Shown piece after piece: positions 12,791 to 25,074 of a DNA stretch of 64,000 nt; the stretch's first letter is position 1; the number at the start of each line of letters is the position of its first letter. The translations under genes were made by a program, and so were the position numbers. The stretch spans positions 1 to 64,000 of the forward strand of contig JAJFKC010000022.1 in assembly GCA_021773435.1 (NCBI GenBank). Direction: 5' to 3'. A model generated the notes under the pieces. It was not told the DNA's origin. It was given only the letters and a program-made list of their open reading frames with translations, and made no database searches. This DNA comes from Porticoccaceae bacterium (GTDB taxonomy: Bacteria > Pseudomonadota > Gammaproteobacteria > Pseudomonadales > Porticoccaceae).

Positions 12791-14014
12791 TCAGCTCGGT
12801 AAAGAGCCTTCAGCCCGATAAATGTCCATTAGCTCGATAAAATGATCGAATAAGGGTGCGGCATCATGGGGGCCTGGGCTTGCTTCTGGGTGGCCCTGAA
12901 AACTGAACGCGGGCTTTTCAGTGTGGGCTATGCCCTGCAAAGAGCCATCAAACAACGAACGGTGAGTGGCTCGTAAAGTCTTCGGCAAACTGCTTTCATC
13001 CACAGCAAAGCCGTGATTCTGGCTAGTGATCAACACTGTTTGATTATCGAGATTCTGTACCGGATGATTGGCGCCGTGGTGGCCAAACTTCATCTTTTCG
13101 GTTTTCGCGCCGGTCGCCAGGGCTAACAACTGATGCCCCAGACAAATACCAAATAAAGGTATGTCCGTATCGAGCAAAGCTTTAATCGCGTCAATCGCAT
13201 AGTCGCAAGGCTCTGGATCACCCGGACCGTTAGACAGAAATACACCGTCCGGTGCCATCGCCAATACTTCAGAAGCAGATGTTTGCGCGGGAACAACAGT
13301 TACCTCACAGCCACGGTCCACCAGCATCCTTAAGATATTTCGCTTCACGCCATAATCGTAGGCGACAATTTTGTAATTCGGACTAGCCACGGCTGTGGTT
13401 TTAGGCTGATTCTCTTTAGCTGGATTTGTCGCAGCGAGTCGCCAGCTACCACCCGTCCATTGATAATTACTTTTCGTGCTGACTTCCTTAGCGAGGTCCA
13501 GGCCTGCCAAGCCACCAAAGCTTTGCGCCGCCTTAACTGCTTCCGCTTCTGCTTTGTCGGCGTCATCGTAAGCCGCGATCAAGGCGCCGCTCTGAGCACC
13601 CTTCTCACGTAAAATTCGGGTAAGCCTGCGGGTATCGATGTCGGCAATTGCGACAATATTGTGTTGCTTCAGATAGGCGTCGAGGTTTTGTTCACTGCGG
13701 AAATTACTGACGACTAATGGCAGGTCGCGAATCACCAGTCCAGCCGCCCACACGGCAATTGACTCTTCATCCTGGGCATTGACACCGACATTGCCGATGT
13801 GGGGATAAGTAAGGGTGACTATTTGCCGAGCATAGGACGGGTCGGTGAGAATTTCCTGATACCCGGTCATGGCCGTGTTAAAGACCACTTCGCCACTGGC
13901 CAGCCCTTCTGCGCCTATCGCTGTACCGCGAAAAATAGAGCCATCGGCCAAAGCCAGAATCGCAGGTAGGCGAGCAGGTAGGCGGGAAAGCTGGGGCAAC
14001 AGAAGCTCCTTCAA
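12791..14014 (-). CDS. carA: Carbamoyl-phosphate synthase small subunit
   Basis: [38 protein letters not shown] glutaminase motif; upstream of carB; exact start uncertain. Confidence 0.98.
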   Translation of the reverse strand: MKELLLPQLSRLPARLPAILALADGSIFRGTAIGAEGLASGEVVFNTAMTGYQEILTDPSYARQIVTLTYPHIGNVGVNAQDEESIAVWAAGLVIRDLPLVVSNFRSEQNLDAYLKQHNIVAIADIDTRRLTRILREKGAQSGALIAAYDDADKAEAEAVKAAQSFGGLAGLDLAKEVSTKSNYQWTGGSWRLAATNPAKENQPKTTAVASPNYKIVAYDYGVKRNILRMLVDRGCEVTVVPAQTSASEVLAMAPDGVFLSNGPGDPEPCDYAIDAIKALLDTDIPLFGICLGHQLLALATGAKTEKMKFGHHGANHPVQNLDNQTVLITSQNHGFAVDESSLPKTLRATHRSLFDGSLQGIAHTEKPAFSFQGHPEASPGPHDAAPLFDHFIELMDIYRAEGSLPS

Positions 14015-14122
14015 ACGGCCGGTAAATGAGTTGGTTTTCTGACAACGGAGGAAAGGTTTTGCTTGCTCTAGTTAAAAAATCGCTCTAGTTACCAGCCTGT
14101 CCAGGAAAACCAGGCTATAAAA

Positions 14123-14155
14123 AAGCGAGATGAACGCTATTGTTTCATCTCGCTT
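14123..14155 (-). terminator. Intrinsic terminator/attenuator between dapB and carA
   Basis: 12-bp perfect stem AAGCGAGATGAA / TTCATCTCGCTT followed on the minus strand by a T run (CTTTTTTA). Confidence 0.75.
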
Positions 14156-14344
14156 ATTAGCAATCTTTAAACCATTACACCTCTAACGTTGACAGGCCTT
14201 GTCTCCGGGGAAGCTCCGAGAAATCTCTGGGAAACTAACAGTTTATACCCCGGCTAGACCTGAAGCGGGATTCTAGGTGATTAGCACTTAAGTGTCCAGT
14301 TGCGGGGGCTATAATGCAGTCCAATCAAGTCGACTGACCAGCGT

Positions 14345-15166
<822 letters not shown>

Positions 15167-15183
15167 TCAATCTACTTATCGAA

Positions 15184-16299
15184 TCAGGCGCTAAAGCCAT
15201 CGAAGAAGGTTTTTACGCCCTTAAACCATGAGGTTTTGCGCGGCGAATGTTTATCATTGTCCAATGAATCCTGAAGCTCTTTCAATATTTGTTTTTGCTT
15301 TGAGTTGAGCTTTATCGGTGTTTCCACTACCACACGGCAAAGCAAGTCGCCCTGGGGACCGCCCCGGACAGGAACAACACCCTTACCACGCATGCGGAAC
15401 AACTTACCGGTTTGAGTTTCCAACGGCACTTTAAGTTTGACGCGACCGGTGAGCGTTGGCACTTCAAGCTCCCCGCCCAATGCGGCATCGATAAAGGAGA
15501 TAGGCACTTCGCAATAAAGATTAGCCCCGTCACGTTGAAAGATCGCATGGTCCTTAACCACAACCTGGACATACAAGTCCCCAGGCGGGCCACCGCCAGG
15601 GCCGGCTTCACCTTCACCAGACAAACGAATTCGATCACCGGTATCAACACCTGCCGGGACTTTAACTGACAGCGTTTTCTGCTCTTCTATCCGACCACGG
15701 CCATAACACTTATTACAGGGGTCAGTGATAATTTGGCCGCGACCTCGACACTTGGGACAGGTTTGCTGAACTGAGAAAAAGCCCTGGGAGCGCCTGACCT
15801 GGCCCACACCATTACAGGTGCCACAGGAAGCTGGCGAGGTACCTTTTCGAGCGCCAGTACTGTCGCATTCGGCACAGTTGACCATGGTCGGTACCCGAAT
15901 TTTGGTCTGGGTACCCTGGGCCGCGTCTTCGAGGCTTAGCTCCAGGTCGTAACGAAGGTCAGAACCTCGTGCAGGCCCACCGCGGCCGCCAGCCCCGCCA
16001 AAAATATCACCAAATACATCACCGAAAATATCGCTGAAACCCGTGCTACCACCGCCACCAAAACCACCCTGAGCATTTAACCCTTCATGACCGTATTGAT
16101 CATAGGTGGTTTTTTTCTCCTCATCAGACAGCACTTCGTAAGCTTCGCTGGCTTCCTTGAACTTTTCTTCAGCCTCCGGGTCATCCGGATTGCGATCCGG
16201 GTGATTCTTCATAGCCACGCGACGATAAGCTTTTTTTATTTCACCCTCATCCGAACCACGTGATACACCAAGGACTTCGTAATAATCCCGTTTTGACAT
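15184..16299 (-). CDS. dnaJ: Chaperone protein DnaJ
   Basis: J domain with HPD, Gly-rich linker, four CxxCxGxG-type zinc motifs. Confidence 0.99.
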   Translation of the reverse strand: MSKRDYYEVLGVSRGSDEGEIKKAYRRVAMKNHPDRNPDDPEAEEKFKEASEAYEVLSDEEKKTTYDQYGHEGLNAQGGFGGGGSTGFSDIFGDVFGDIFGGAGGRGGPARGSDLRYDLELSLEDAAQGTQTKIRVPTMVNCAECDSTGARKGTSPASCGTCNGVGQVRRSQGFFSVQQTCPKCRGRGQIITDPCNKCYGRGRIEEQKTLSVKVPAGVDTGDRIRLSGEGEAGPGGGPPGDLYVQVVVKDHAIFQRDGANLYCEVPISFIDAALGGELEVPTLTGRVKLKVPLETQTGKLFRMRGKGVVPVRGGPQGDLLCRVVVETPIKLNSKQKQILKELQDSLDNDKHSPRKTSWFKGVKTFFDGFSA

Positions 16300-16440
16300 A
16301 ATTTTGCTCAGCTTTTCCTTTGCAACCGTTCAGCAGCTACGGCTGTCACATTACATATCTAGTATGGCTTTATTTGTACAAAGCAACTCGTAGGGCATAA
16401 CAGACCAGACCGTTTAGCAAATGTAAACATCACACAGCAC

Positions 16441-16468
16441 AAAACGCAGGCCCACAGACCTGCGTTTT
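16441..16468 (-). terminator. Hairpin/terminator between dnaK and dnaJ
   Basis: 10-bp perfect stem AAAACGCAGG / CCTGCGTTTT, 8-nt loop. Confidence 0.65.
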
Positions 16469-16502
16469 CGCATCGACACAAGCAGTAACTATTAAGTGAC
16501 GA

Positions 16503-18452
16503 TTACTTCGCCTCGGTTTCGTCGACTTCCTCTACTTCCTGCACTTCTTCAAATTCGGCATCGACAACGTCTTCACCATTATCGCTGCTTTCAGCTTCGC
16601 CAGTGCTTTCAGTTTGCTGGGCCTGCTCATACATTTTCTGGGCAAGACCCGCCGAGGCCTCAGAAAGCTTACCAGCTGCCGCATCAATGGCCTCTTTATC
16701 ATCACCGGCAACAGCTTCTTCGACCTCTTTGATAGCGGACTCAATGGCCTCTTTCTCTTCGGCTGAGGCCTGATCACCGGCTTCTTCGAGAGTCTTTTTA
16801 GCCGCGTGAGCAAGACCATCTGCGGTGTTACGTGCCTGAATCAGCTCTTCAAACTTACGATCGCTTTCTGCGTTAGCCTCTGCATCCTTAACCATGTTTT
16901 CAATTTCTTCCTCAGACAAACCGGACGAAGCTTTGATAACAATTGACTGCTCCTTACCGGTGGCCTTGTCTTGGGCAGAGACATTGAGAATACCGTTGGC
17001 ATCAATATCGAAAGATACTTCAATCTGCGGCAAACCCCTGGGGGCGGGGGGAATATCCGCGAGGTCGAAGCGACCCAAAGATTTATTCTGCGCCGCTTGT
17101 TTTCGTTCACCCTGGACCACGTGAATTGTCACCGCCGACTGGTTGTCATCAGCGGTTGAGAAAATCTGCGATTTCTTGGTCGGGATCGTAGTGTTTTTGT
17201 CAATCAACGCTGTTGCCACGCCGCCCATGGTTTCAATGCCCAGAGTAAGAGGCGTGACATCGAGTAACAATACGTCGGTTACGTCACCGGCCAATACGGC
17301 ACCCTGTATCGCAGCACCGACAGCGACAGCTTCATCGGGATTAACATCACGGCGAGGCTCTTTGCCGAAAAAGTCTGTGACTTTCTTCTGTACCAAAGGC
17401 ATGCGGGTCTGACCGCCCACCAAAATAATTTCATCGATCTGCGCGGCAGATTTACCTGCATCTTTCAGTGCAATTTTTAGTGGCGCCAGCGAGCGCTCGA
17501 CAAGGTTTTCAACAAGCGACTCCAGCTTGGCCTGGGTCAGTTTTACGACCAGGTGCTTGGGACCGGTGGCATCTGCTGTGATATAGGGCAAATTGACCTC
17601 GGTCTGCTGACTGGACGACAACTCAATCTTGGCGTTCTCAGCGGCTTCTTTAAGCCGTTGCATAGCCAGCGGATCGCCTTTCAGGTCAACACCATTAGCT
17701 TTTTTAAATTCTTCAGCCAGATATTCAATCAGGCACAGATCGAAATCCTCACCACCAAGGAAAGTGTCACCATTGGTAGACAACACTTCAAACTGCGTTT
17801 CACCATCGACATCGGCAATTTCGATAATCGATATATCAAAGGTACCACCACCCAGGTCATAAACCGCGACTACATGATCACCACTGCCCTTGTCCATACC
17901 ATAGGCCAGGGCTGCTGCGGTGGGCTCATTGATAATACGTTTAACATCCAGGCCAGCTAGCTTGCCAGCGTCCTTAGTGGCCTGGCGCTGGGAGTCATTA
18001 AAGTAGGCCGGCACGGTGATCACTGCCTCGGTGACATCCTCACCCAGGTAATCTTCGGCAGTTTTTTTCATTTTCTTCAGCACTTCAGCCGAAATTTGTG
18101 GCGGTGCCTTTTTATCACCAAGTGCTTCTACCCAGGCATCACCATTGTCGGCCTTGACAATTTTGTAGGGCACCATACTGATGTCTTTTTGCACAACATC
18201 GTCTTCAAAACGGCGGCCAATCAGACGCTTCACCGCAAACAAAGTGTTATCGGGGTTCGTGACAGACTGCCGTTTAGCTGACTGACCGACCAGCACTTCA
18301 CCGTCTTCAGTAAAGGCGACTGTCGAGGGCGTTGTTCGCGTGCCCTCAGAGTTTTCTATCACTTTAGGTGTATTACCTTCCATGACCGATACGCATGAAT
18401 TCGTGGTTCCTAAATCAATCCCAATTATCTTGCCCATCGCGGCATTCTCCAC
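16503..18452 (-). CDS. dnaK: Chaperone protein DnaK
   Basis: [45 protein letters not shown]. Confidence 0.99.
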   Translation of the reverse strand: MENAAMGKIIGIDLGTTNSCVSVMEGNTPKVIENSEGTRTTPSTVAFTEDGEVLVGQSAKRQSVTNPDNTLFAVKRLIGRRFEDDVVQKDISMVPYKIVKADNGDAWVEALGDKKAPPQISAEVLKKMKKTAEDYLGEDVTEAVITVPAYFNDSQRQATKDAGKLAGLDVKRIINEPTAAALAYGMDKGSGDHVVAVYDLGGGTFDISIIEIADVDGETQFEVLSTNGDTFLGGEDFDLCLIEYLAEEFKKANGVDLKGDPLAMQRLKEAAENAKIELSSSQQTEVNLPYITADATGPKHLVVKLTQAKLESLVENLVERSLAPLKIALKDAGKSAAQIDEIILVGGQTRMPLVQKKVTDFFGKEPRRDVNPDEAVAVGAAIQGAVLAGDVTDVLLLDVTPLTLGIETMGGVATALIDKNTTIPTKKSQIFSTADDNQSAVTIHVVQGERKQAAQNKSLGRFDLADIPPAPRGLPQIEVSFDIDANGILNVSAQDKATGKEQSIVIKASSGLSEEEIENMVKDAEANAESDRKFEELIQARNTADGLAHAAKKTLEEAGDQASAEEKEAIESAIKEVEEAVAGDDKEAIDAAAGKLSEASAGLAQKMYEQAQQTESTGEAESSDNGEDVVDAEFEEVQEVEEVDETEAK

Positions 18453-18549
18453 TTAACTATTACTTTAAACGATTCAATCTCTGAGCTATATATTGGCGCT
18501 TTCACCAACATTTCAAGGCTCGTTGAGCGACTTTTAGCTGACATTTTGA

Positions 18550-19209
18550 TCAAGCTTCCTTATCCTCAGGACCCTTCGAGACCACCACCATTGCAGGCCT
18601 AAGCAAACGTCCGTTAAGCAAATAGCCCTTTTGGAACACTTCGATGATGGTATTAGCAGACACCTCTGGGTGAGGGATCATGGCCATTGCTTGATGAAAT
18701 TCGGGGTCGAACGCCAGATCTACAGGGTCCACCGGTTCGACTTTATTGCGCACCAGCACATCGACAAAACTTTTCAGGGTTAACTCAATGCCTTCGCCAA
18801 TGGCTTTTTGGGCTTCATCCTCACTGTCGAGACCCTCATTTAAGGTCGACAGACCACGCTCAAGATTATCGACCACGGGCAATAACTCACCCAAAAAATT
18901 CTCCAGAGCGTATTTGTGGGCTTTTTCAATATCTCGATCGACTCGGCGACGCAGGTTTTGCATTTCGGCCTGAACCCTGAGGGTTTGATCTTTTGCTGCC
19001 TGTAATTGCTCCTCGATTGCAGCGGGATCCCCTGAACCATCAGCTTTTTCATCAGCTGTGCCTTCACCATCCTCAGGTATCTGTTCAGATTCTCGATTCT
19101 TAATATCCGTCGTATCATCATTTTCAGCGTTGGCATCTACTGCCGGAGTGTGAACTTTATCTTCCTCCGACGGCGGGTCTTGCTGAGGAGCTTGCTCATC
19201 AGTTGACAC
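18550..19209 (-). CDS. grpE: Nucleotide exchange factor GrpE
   Basis: [50 protein letters not shown]. Confidence 0.97.
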   Translation of the reverse strand: MSTDEQAPQQDPPSEEDKVHTPAVDANAENDDTTDIKNRESEQIPEDGEGTADEKADGSGDPAAIEEQLQAAKDQTLRVQAEMQNLRRRVDRDIEKAHKYALENFLGELLPVVDNLERGLSTLNEGLDSEDEAQKAIGEGIELTLKSFVDVLVRNKVEPVDPVDLAFDPEFHQAMAMIPHPEVSANTIIEVFQKGYLLNGRLLRPAMVVVSKGPEDKEA

Positions 19210-19426
19210 AGTTTTCCCCTAAGTTTTTGACTTACCCGGTATATTGGGTCGGCGATTATTGTTTCAAGCCACCGACAACATCGATTGCTATTCGCGGGGA
19301 TATTTAGGTATAACGTCTATTAGTAATCAAGGTACCTGCCGTCAGGCGGCTGATGGCCAGTATGCCCCCTTGATTTCCTGACTGGATTTCCCGTGTCCCA
19401 CAAACTGGCAACATTTTGGATTCTCT

Positions 19427-21145
19427 TTGCTAACCTCCCTGACCATTTCAAACTTCACCCTGGTAAGTCACCTCGATATAGAATTTTCAGCGGGGATGAC
19501 TGCGGTAACCGGCGAAACGGGCGCGGGTAAATCGCTGATTCTAGATGCCCTGGGTCTCGCTCTAGGTGATCGAGGTGACACAGACCGTATTCGAGAGGGT
19601 CAGGTGAAAGCGGAGGTCTCCGCCCTGTTCATTCTCGACACCAACCTTCCGGCCCTGGCATGGCTCGACAAACATGGCTTTGCTTGCGCTGATTTCCCTG
19701 AAGGGCAGGCCAACGACAATATCGACTGTCTAATGCGGCGCACTTTTACCCGTGAAGGTCGCTCGCGGGGGTTTATTAACGGCCAGTCAGCCACCATGGC
19801 CCAATTGCGGGAACTGGGCGCATTTATCATCGACATACACAACCAGCATGAACACCAATCACTGCTCGGCAGAGATCAACAAAGGGCATTACTGGATGAT
19901 TTTGGCGGCCATCACAAGCTGTGTAACTCGGTTGCCGCGGCCTATGAGTCCTGGTTAGCGGCGAAAACTTCATTTGATCAATGGCAACAGCGTAGTGAAA
20001 GTTCAGCAGCGCAGCGAGAATTGTTAAGTTTTCAACTGGACGAATTAAGCCAGCTGGGCCTCGCAGAAGGTGAAATAGAAGCGCTTGAGCGGGAGCAGGT
20101 TTTGCTGGCCAACGCTGGAAGCATCCTGACTGACAGCCAGCTTGTATTGGGCCTGTGCGACGACAACGATGGCAACGACAACCAAGTCGGCGCGAATGGG
20201 ATCCTTAATAAAGCATGCACCATACTAGAAAACATGCCCGAAAGAACAAGGCCGCTGGAGGAAGCACTAAATTTGCTCAACTCAGCGCGCATTCAGGTCG
20301 GCGAAGCTGGAGCAGAAATTCAACATCAGCTGTCCTCCAGTGAACTCGATCCAGGCAAATTAGCGCAGGTAGAGGAACGATTAACGCAGAGCTACCAACT
20401 AGCTCGCAAGCACAAGGTAAACGCCAACGAATTGCCAACGCTACTAACCAGACTAGCTGATCAACTGGAAGAGCTCGGCGGTGCTGAAGCAAACGTTGAA
20501 GCGCTGGCTGCACACGTTGATGAACTAGAAGCAAGCTATGTGTCAGCAGCGAAAAAACTCAGCAAATCTCGCGTCAAAGCGGGAGCCAATTTTACCGTTG
20601 CGGTCAACAATCAGCTCAGCAACCTGGCCATGGCCGGTGCATCGATCAAGATAGTCCTGCCCCCCAACAAAGATAATCGATACAGTGCTCGCGGACTTGA
20701 GGGCATTGAGCTATTAATTAGCACTAATCCGGGACAGGCGCACCAGGCCTTGAATAAAGTAGCCTCTGGAGGGGAATTATCACGGGTGAGTCTCGCTATA
20801 CAGGTGGTTGCCGCTGAGCATTCCAGCGTTCCCGTTTTAGTTTTTGATGAGGTCGATGTCGGTGTCGGAGGAGCAACCGCCAGTGTCATTGGCAAGCTGC
20901 TCAGTAAGCTCGGCGAAAAGGGCCAGGTAATATGTATATCACATCAGGCCCAGGTAGCGAGCTACGCTCAACACCATTTACTGGCGACCAAAGCGCAAAT
21001 AGAAAATGCTTCCGAAAGTCATTTAGTTAAATTAAGCGCTGCTGCCCGCAAAGAGGAAATCGCCAGGATGCTGGGCGGCGAAAAGATTACCGAAAAAACC
21101 CGGCTACATGCCGAAGAAATGCTGGCCGCAGGATCTACCACATAG
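19427..21145 (+). CDS. recN: DNA repair protein RecN
   Basis: MLTSLTISNFTLVSHLDIEFSAGMTAVTGETGAGKS (TTG start), VFDEVDVGVGG; divergent to grpE. Confidence 0.97.
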   Translation: MLTSLTISNFTLVSHLDIEFSAGMTAVTGETGAGKSLILDALGLALGDRGDTDRIREGQVKAEVSALFILDTNLPALAWLDKHGFACADFPEGQANDNIDCLMRRTFTREGRSRGFINGQSATMAQLRELGAFIIDIHNQHEHQSLLGRDQQRALLDDFGGHHKLCNSVAAAYESWLAAKTSFDQWQQRSESSAAQRELLSFQLDELSQLGLAEGEIEALEREQVLLANAGSILTDSQLVLGLCDDNDGNDNQVGANGILNKACTILENMPERTRPLEEALNLLNSARIQVGEAGAEIQHQLSSSELDPGKLAQVEERLTQSYQLARKHKVNANELPTLLTRLADQLEELGGAEANVEALAAHVDELEASYVSAAKKLSKSRVKAGANFTVAVNNQLSNLAMAGASIKIVLPPNKDNRYSARGLEGIELLISTNPGQAHQALNKVASGGELSRVSLAIQVVAAEHSSVPVLVFDEVDVGVGGATASVIGKLLSKLGEKGQVICISHQAQVASYAQHHLLATKAQIENASESHLVKLSAAARKEEIARMLGGEKITEKTRLHAEEMLAAGSTT

Positions 21146-21285
21146 TTAGCTCTATCGTCTTAGCGAAGATATACCATTCGCCCAGAAAGAAAGACAAACT
21201 TGTGAGACTGTCAACCGAGAAATTCAATTAGCTGCGTCATATAGCTGGCTCTGTCGCCCTGCCAAGAGATTTTAAGGCACAAAAA

Positions 21286-21307
21286 AACCGGTGCCTGAGC
21301 ACCGGTT
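21286..21307. terminator. Bidirectional intrinsic terminator
   Basis: 9-bp stem AACCGGTGC / GCACCGGTT with CTGA tetraloop, A-run on left, T-rich right; between convergent recN and DUF1302 gene. Confidence 0.9.
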
Positions 21308-21351
21308 CTTGTTTAGCGACCTACCAAAGCTGGCAGATCTGTATTTATGGA

Positions 21352-23331
21352 TTAGAACTGATAAGTCAGTCGTACGGTAATATCATCCATGTAGTCAAAG
21401 GGCTGAAAGACCGAGTCCTGATTGCCATCAACGATATTGACAAAGGTTTCTACAATCCAGTCATTGTTGGGCTTATAACGTACCGACGGTTGCACAAATA
21501 TACCGCCCTGATCATCCCACAGCATGGACAGATCAAAACGCCACAGCAGACTGGGTGAAGGTTGTTGAAACGCAAACACCAGGCCATTCCAGCCGCGATC
21601 CTGTTCACCACCACCGGGACGGCTGTCTGCATCGCCACCAATACCACTCAAGTGCCTACCCAGCAAATCTGATTCACTGCGATGCATCCATTCAAAGATA
21701 AAGAAAGTGGCCGGAAAAGAGTCCGAAAAACGATGGTATTTTTCGATAACCATACTGATCAAATATTCGTCTGCTTCAATAAATTGAGAGGACAGATTAT
21801 TGGAGAATTTTTTGTCCGGGGTCATGCTGGCTTCGAAACGCACCACCATCTGGTCTAGCAGGGTGTCTTGCTCAGCATAGAATATGTAGTTGAGACCAAA
21901 ACCAAAGACATTTTCAGAGGCGTAATGGGCATTGATCTGGCCGGTTAACGTACTGTTGGGTATGCCGCCGGTGGAAGGAAATCCGGGTGCCAGGGGTGCT
22001 GCAAAGAAAGCGCCCAAAAAGTCATTGGCATCAATACCGTCTGGATCACCTCCACCCAATGTATTAAGCCCAAAAATATTACCGCCATCAATCGTATTAA
22101 GCCATTCCCCATTGGGGTCTTGCGTCATACCAAAGCCAGCCGTAACGATGGCATTGACAAAGGGATAGTCATCAATCAGGTTATTAAGTACCGCAACACC
22201 GTCTACACCCTGGACTTGGGAAAGGTAGAACCATTCCGCGGCACTGCTCGCACCATAACCACCGTCCTGATAGACAAAGGGCTGGGTGTCAAAGCCGGGG
22301 CCGAACAAGCCGCCAGCCGATGTCTGCCCACTAGGCAAGAGGTCAAATATCGGGTTCGGATCATGACGAGCTACCGCAAAAACTTGCACGCCCAATTGAT
22401 CAAATTGACCCGACAAACGAACACCCGCGTTTATATTATCCTGGGTGTTGTCATAACCCTCCTCGTAGTTTGGGTTAAAACCATTGGCGATGACATTAAA
22501 CGGTGAGTTGTTGGTGGGCAACAGCGAAGGCTGGAACATCTGAGCAAAGACCTCCAACTCCCAGGTGGGGTTAATCGCCATACTGGCCCGGATGCCGGGG
22601 GATGACATACGCTCATCGGCATATTCTTCTGCACCCAGATCAAAAAACACGTGGCGGCGTAAATCGAGACCATTAGCCACATCCTGAACCCGGAAAAATA
22701 GCGCCTCACCCCAGGCGATTTGCTGCTGACCGATACGCACCCAATACTTGCCTTTGGTCCAGTCCAGATACATAGCAGGCACATCAAGCATATAGTCGTT
22801 GTTGGTCAGTGACAGATAGGTAGGCTCCTTGCCATGATTATTGACATTGAAGTGATTAACCTTACCACTTTCGCCATCTGCCGAGCCACTGTCCGGGGTG
22901 GAATCAAAAACATCCCACATATAATAGCCGCGCAACTTAACAAAGGCGCTTAATTCGGAGTTGAAGTTCATGCTGATATCGACTTCGGCCTTGGTGCCAA
23001 AGAGGTTCCAGTCGTTATCTTCCGACCGATCCGCCTTGGGAACCCCCCCGATAGTTACACCCGGCGGTAAGCCCGCCAAAGGACCTGATATCAGCGGAGT
23101 TGTACCATTAAATTTGCTGCCATAACGGTTTAATTGATTTTCCTCACCGGTGTATTTATAGGCCATCTCCTGACGGATAAAGCCCGATACCGATATATCA
23201 AAAGCATTTGCTACCTGAGTAGCCGACAGTACTGCCGACAGTACAACAGCAGATATCCCTAGTTTTATCTTACTTATTATCATTTTTAACACCCCAATTA
23301 ACATTTTAAAAAAATTAAGCCATTTGATCAC
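21352..23331 (-). CDS. DUF1302 family outer-membrane protein (predicted beta barrel)
   Basis: Signal-peptide-like N terminus, FDISVSGFIRQEMAYKYTG, WVRIGQQQIAWGEALFFRVQDVANGLDLRR, C-terminal aromatic ...VRLTYQF; likely start at internal MIISKIKLG. Confidence 0.85.
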   Translation of the reverse strand: MIKWLNFFKMLIGVLKMIISKIKLGISAVVLSAVLSATQVANAFDISVSGFIRQEMAYKYTGEENQLNRYGSKFNGTTPLISGPLAGLPPGVTIGGVPKADRSEDNDWNLFGTKAEVDISMNFNSELSAFVKLRGYYMWDVFDSTPDSGSADGESGKVNHFNVNNHGKEPTYLSLTNNDYMLDVPAMYLDWTKGKYWVRIGQQQIAWGEALFFRVQDVANGLDLRRHVFFDLGAEEYADERMSSPGIRASMAINPTWELEVFAQMFQPSLLPTNNSPFNVIANGFNPNYEEGYDNTQDNINAGVRLSGQFDQLGVQVFAVARHDPNPIFDLLPSGQTSAGGLFGPGFDTQPFVYQDGGYGASSAAEWFYLSQVQGVDGVAVLNNLIDDYPFVNAIVTAGFGMTQDPNGEWLNTIDGGNIFGLNTLGGGDPDGIDANDFLGAFFAAPLAPGFPSTGGIPNSTLTGQINAHYASENVFGFGLNYIFYAEQDTLLDQMVVRFEASMTPDKKFSNNLSSQFIEADEYLISMVIEKYHRFSDSFPATFFIFEWMHRSESDLLGRHLSGIGGDADSRPGGGEQDRGWNGLVFAFQQPSPSLLWRFDLSMLWDDQGGIFVQPSVRYKPNNDWIVETFVNIVDGNQDSVFQPFDYMDDITVRLTYQF

Positions 23332-23497
23332 TCAAACTACGTTTGGCCCGCCAAAAACGCCACCCTGGTAAAATTTTATCTCCACGCCACCGAATAATAG
23401 TCTAAGCATGATAAAAGTGCGTGAAACGATTTCACTATCATCACCATTGCCCCTGTCGCGCCATGCGTCCTGCCTTATAGTTACATCTTTATTCATG

Positions 23498-23542
23498 CCG
23501 TTTAGTTGCGGGCAAATACCTTTTCACACCGCAACTAAACGG
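23498..23542. repeat. 14-bp perfect inverted repeat (large stem-loop)
   Basis: CCGTTTAGTTGCGG - 17 nt - CCGCAACTAAACGG in the gap between the DUF1329 and DUF1302 genes. Confidence 0.85.
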
Positions 23543-23604
23543 GTATTCCTGATCGTGTTTCTACTACTACTCCTGTCATCCAAACCTAGGGTTACAAGCT
23601 CTGG

Positions 23605-25011
23605 CTAAGTTCCTAACCGTCTAATGGCCTGAATGGTCAGGTATTTTTCATAGGCTCCCTCAACATCGAACTTGGTCTCAACACCGCCACGAATCGTTTG
23701 AGCATGGTTAAAACGTGTGAAGCGGTTAGTCTGTACGTCCTGGGCATGCACATAAGACCAGGACCATACCGGATAACCATTATTCTCCAGTTGTGCCAGA
23801 TCACCTTTCTTCTGCTGGCTAAAGCCAATCTCAAAGGAGCGCCACAACTCACCACGACGGTCATAAGTGACATAACCAATCGCCGCCATGTTACGAACAT
23901 CCAGCCACACTCGCTTCTTGCTCACCGGTGCCCGTGGATAACCGGTGGGCTCAGCTTCGACCACAATTACTTCCGGACACAGCTGAAAGTCGGTGACGTA
24001 GAAGTTGAGGCCTTTTTTACCGCCGTGCAGGCTAGCGTCCTTGGACCAGTTATCCTGATCACCCTCCCAGGTATTGGATTGCGAACCCAGGAAGGGTCCG
24101 CGACCAATAATTTTATAGTTGCCCCAGGTCAACATCGGGTCTCCCGCTGCCCAGGCATCGGACAGGAAGAAGGTGATGCCCGGCACAATAGGCTCAAAGC
24201 GCTGGTTGGTGGGGAATCGACGTACCCGTTTAAAGGCGGGCAGATAACCAAATAAATCCGGGAATTCTCGCTGGTCATATTTCCAGAGATTCAGAAAGGA
24301 TGAACCCTTGGAATCATTGGGATAAGTAAACCAGACCGACTGACGCCGCAACATGTCTTCCTGGCCTTCCAGGTAGGGACCATCGGGGTTACTCACCAGG
24401 CCAACGGTGTTTTGCTCACACCAGCCCAGTTGATATTCATATTCAATGTCACCGTCGGCACCGATGTCATGGTCTTCTACAGCGTATACTGACGTATCGT
24501 GACGACCCCAGCTTAGGGTAACGTTGGCAAAGGCTTCCAGCCCCGTTTGTGGGTCGGGGAAGGGCGAGCCACCAATCCACGGCCTGCCGGTATCTTTGAC
24601 CACAACGTTGCCGCCGTCGTCAAAAACGCCTTTGCCCTGATTGCGCAGCGTCGCTTGCAAATAGTCGTGGGGGTAGAGCTCACTGATATCGGTGGAAGTC
24701 GGGGCGATACGTATTTTCCGCCCCATTTGAACAATCTGTACGTAGGCAACCGGATCTAGAATATCTTTGACGTGCTCAACATTGTTCGCATCAACTATGT
24801 CGCCCGTTTTGATCTTGCCTTTGGTATAGACCTCTATCGAGGTCAGCTCTTCTGGATAAGCTTTGCTGATATCCCCCGAGTTACCCATCAAGGGCAACAA
24901 CGAGGTAAGCACACCCGCGCCCATCGTCCCCTTTGCCAGCTTGTCCATGAAAAATCGGCGACTGTAATCAAAATCGTACTTTCTTATATGCATGGTTTTA
25001 TTCTCCGTCAC
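23605..25011 (-). CDS. DUF1329 domain-containing protein (outer-membrane lipoprotein-sorting-like)
   Basis: DTGRPWIGGSPFPDPQTGLEAFANV, PRAPVSKKRVWLDVRNMAAIGYVTYDRRGELWRSFEIG; adjacent to DUF1302. Confidence 0.87.
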   Translation of the reverse strand: MTENKTMHIRKYDFDYSRRFFMDKLAKGTMGAGVLTSLLPLMGNSGDISKAYPEELTSIEVYTKGKIKTGDIVDANNVEHVKDILDPVAYVQIVQMGRKIRIAPTSTDISELYPHDYLQATLRNQGKGVFDDGGNVVVKDTGRPWIGGSPFPDPQTGLEAFANVTLSWGRHDTSVYAVEDHDIGADGDIEYEYQLGWCEQNTVGLVSNPDGPYLEGQEDMLRRQSVWFTYPNDSKGSSFLNLWKYDQREFPDLFGYLPAFKRVRRFPTNQRFEPIVPGITFFLSDAWAAGDPMLTWGNYKIIGRGPFLGSQSNTWEGDQDNWSKDASLHGGKKGLNFYVTDFQLCPEVIVVEAEPTGYPRAPVSKKRVWLDVRNMAAIGYVTYDRRGELWRSFEIGFSQQKKGDLAQLENNGYPVWSWSYVHAQDVQTNRFTRFNHAQTIRGGVETKFDVEGAYEKYLTIQAIRRLGT

Positions 25012-25050
25012 TAATTGAATGTGGTTATTGCATTAATTATGTCGTCTAAC

Positions 25051-25074
25051 GATACAAGTAAGCTTACTTGTATC
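25051..25074. promoter_or_regulatory. Perfect 24-bp palindrome, candidate operator
   Basis: GATACAAGTAAGCTTACTTGTATC, self-complementary over all 24 bases, 40 bp upstream of the DUF1329 start. Confidence 0.75.

Noticed and set aside
22120-22506. 128-aa plus-strand ORF in the DUF1302 gene
   Set aside because: Antisense shadow of the barrel gene.
23408-23608. 66-aa plus-strand ORF between DUF1302 and DUF1329 genes
   Set aside because: Covers the inverted repeat; no family resemblance or RBS.
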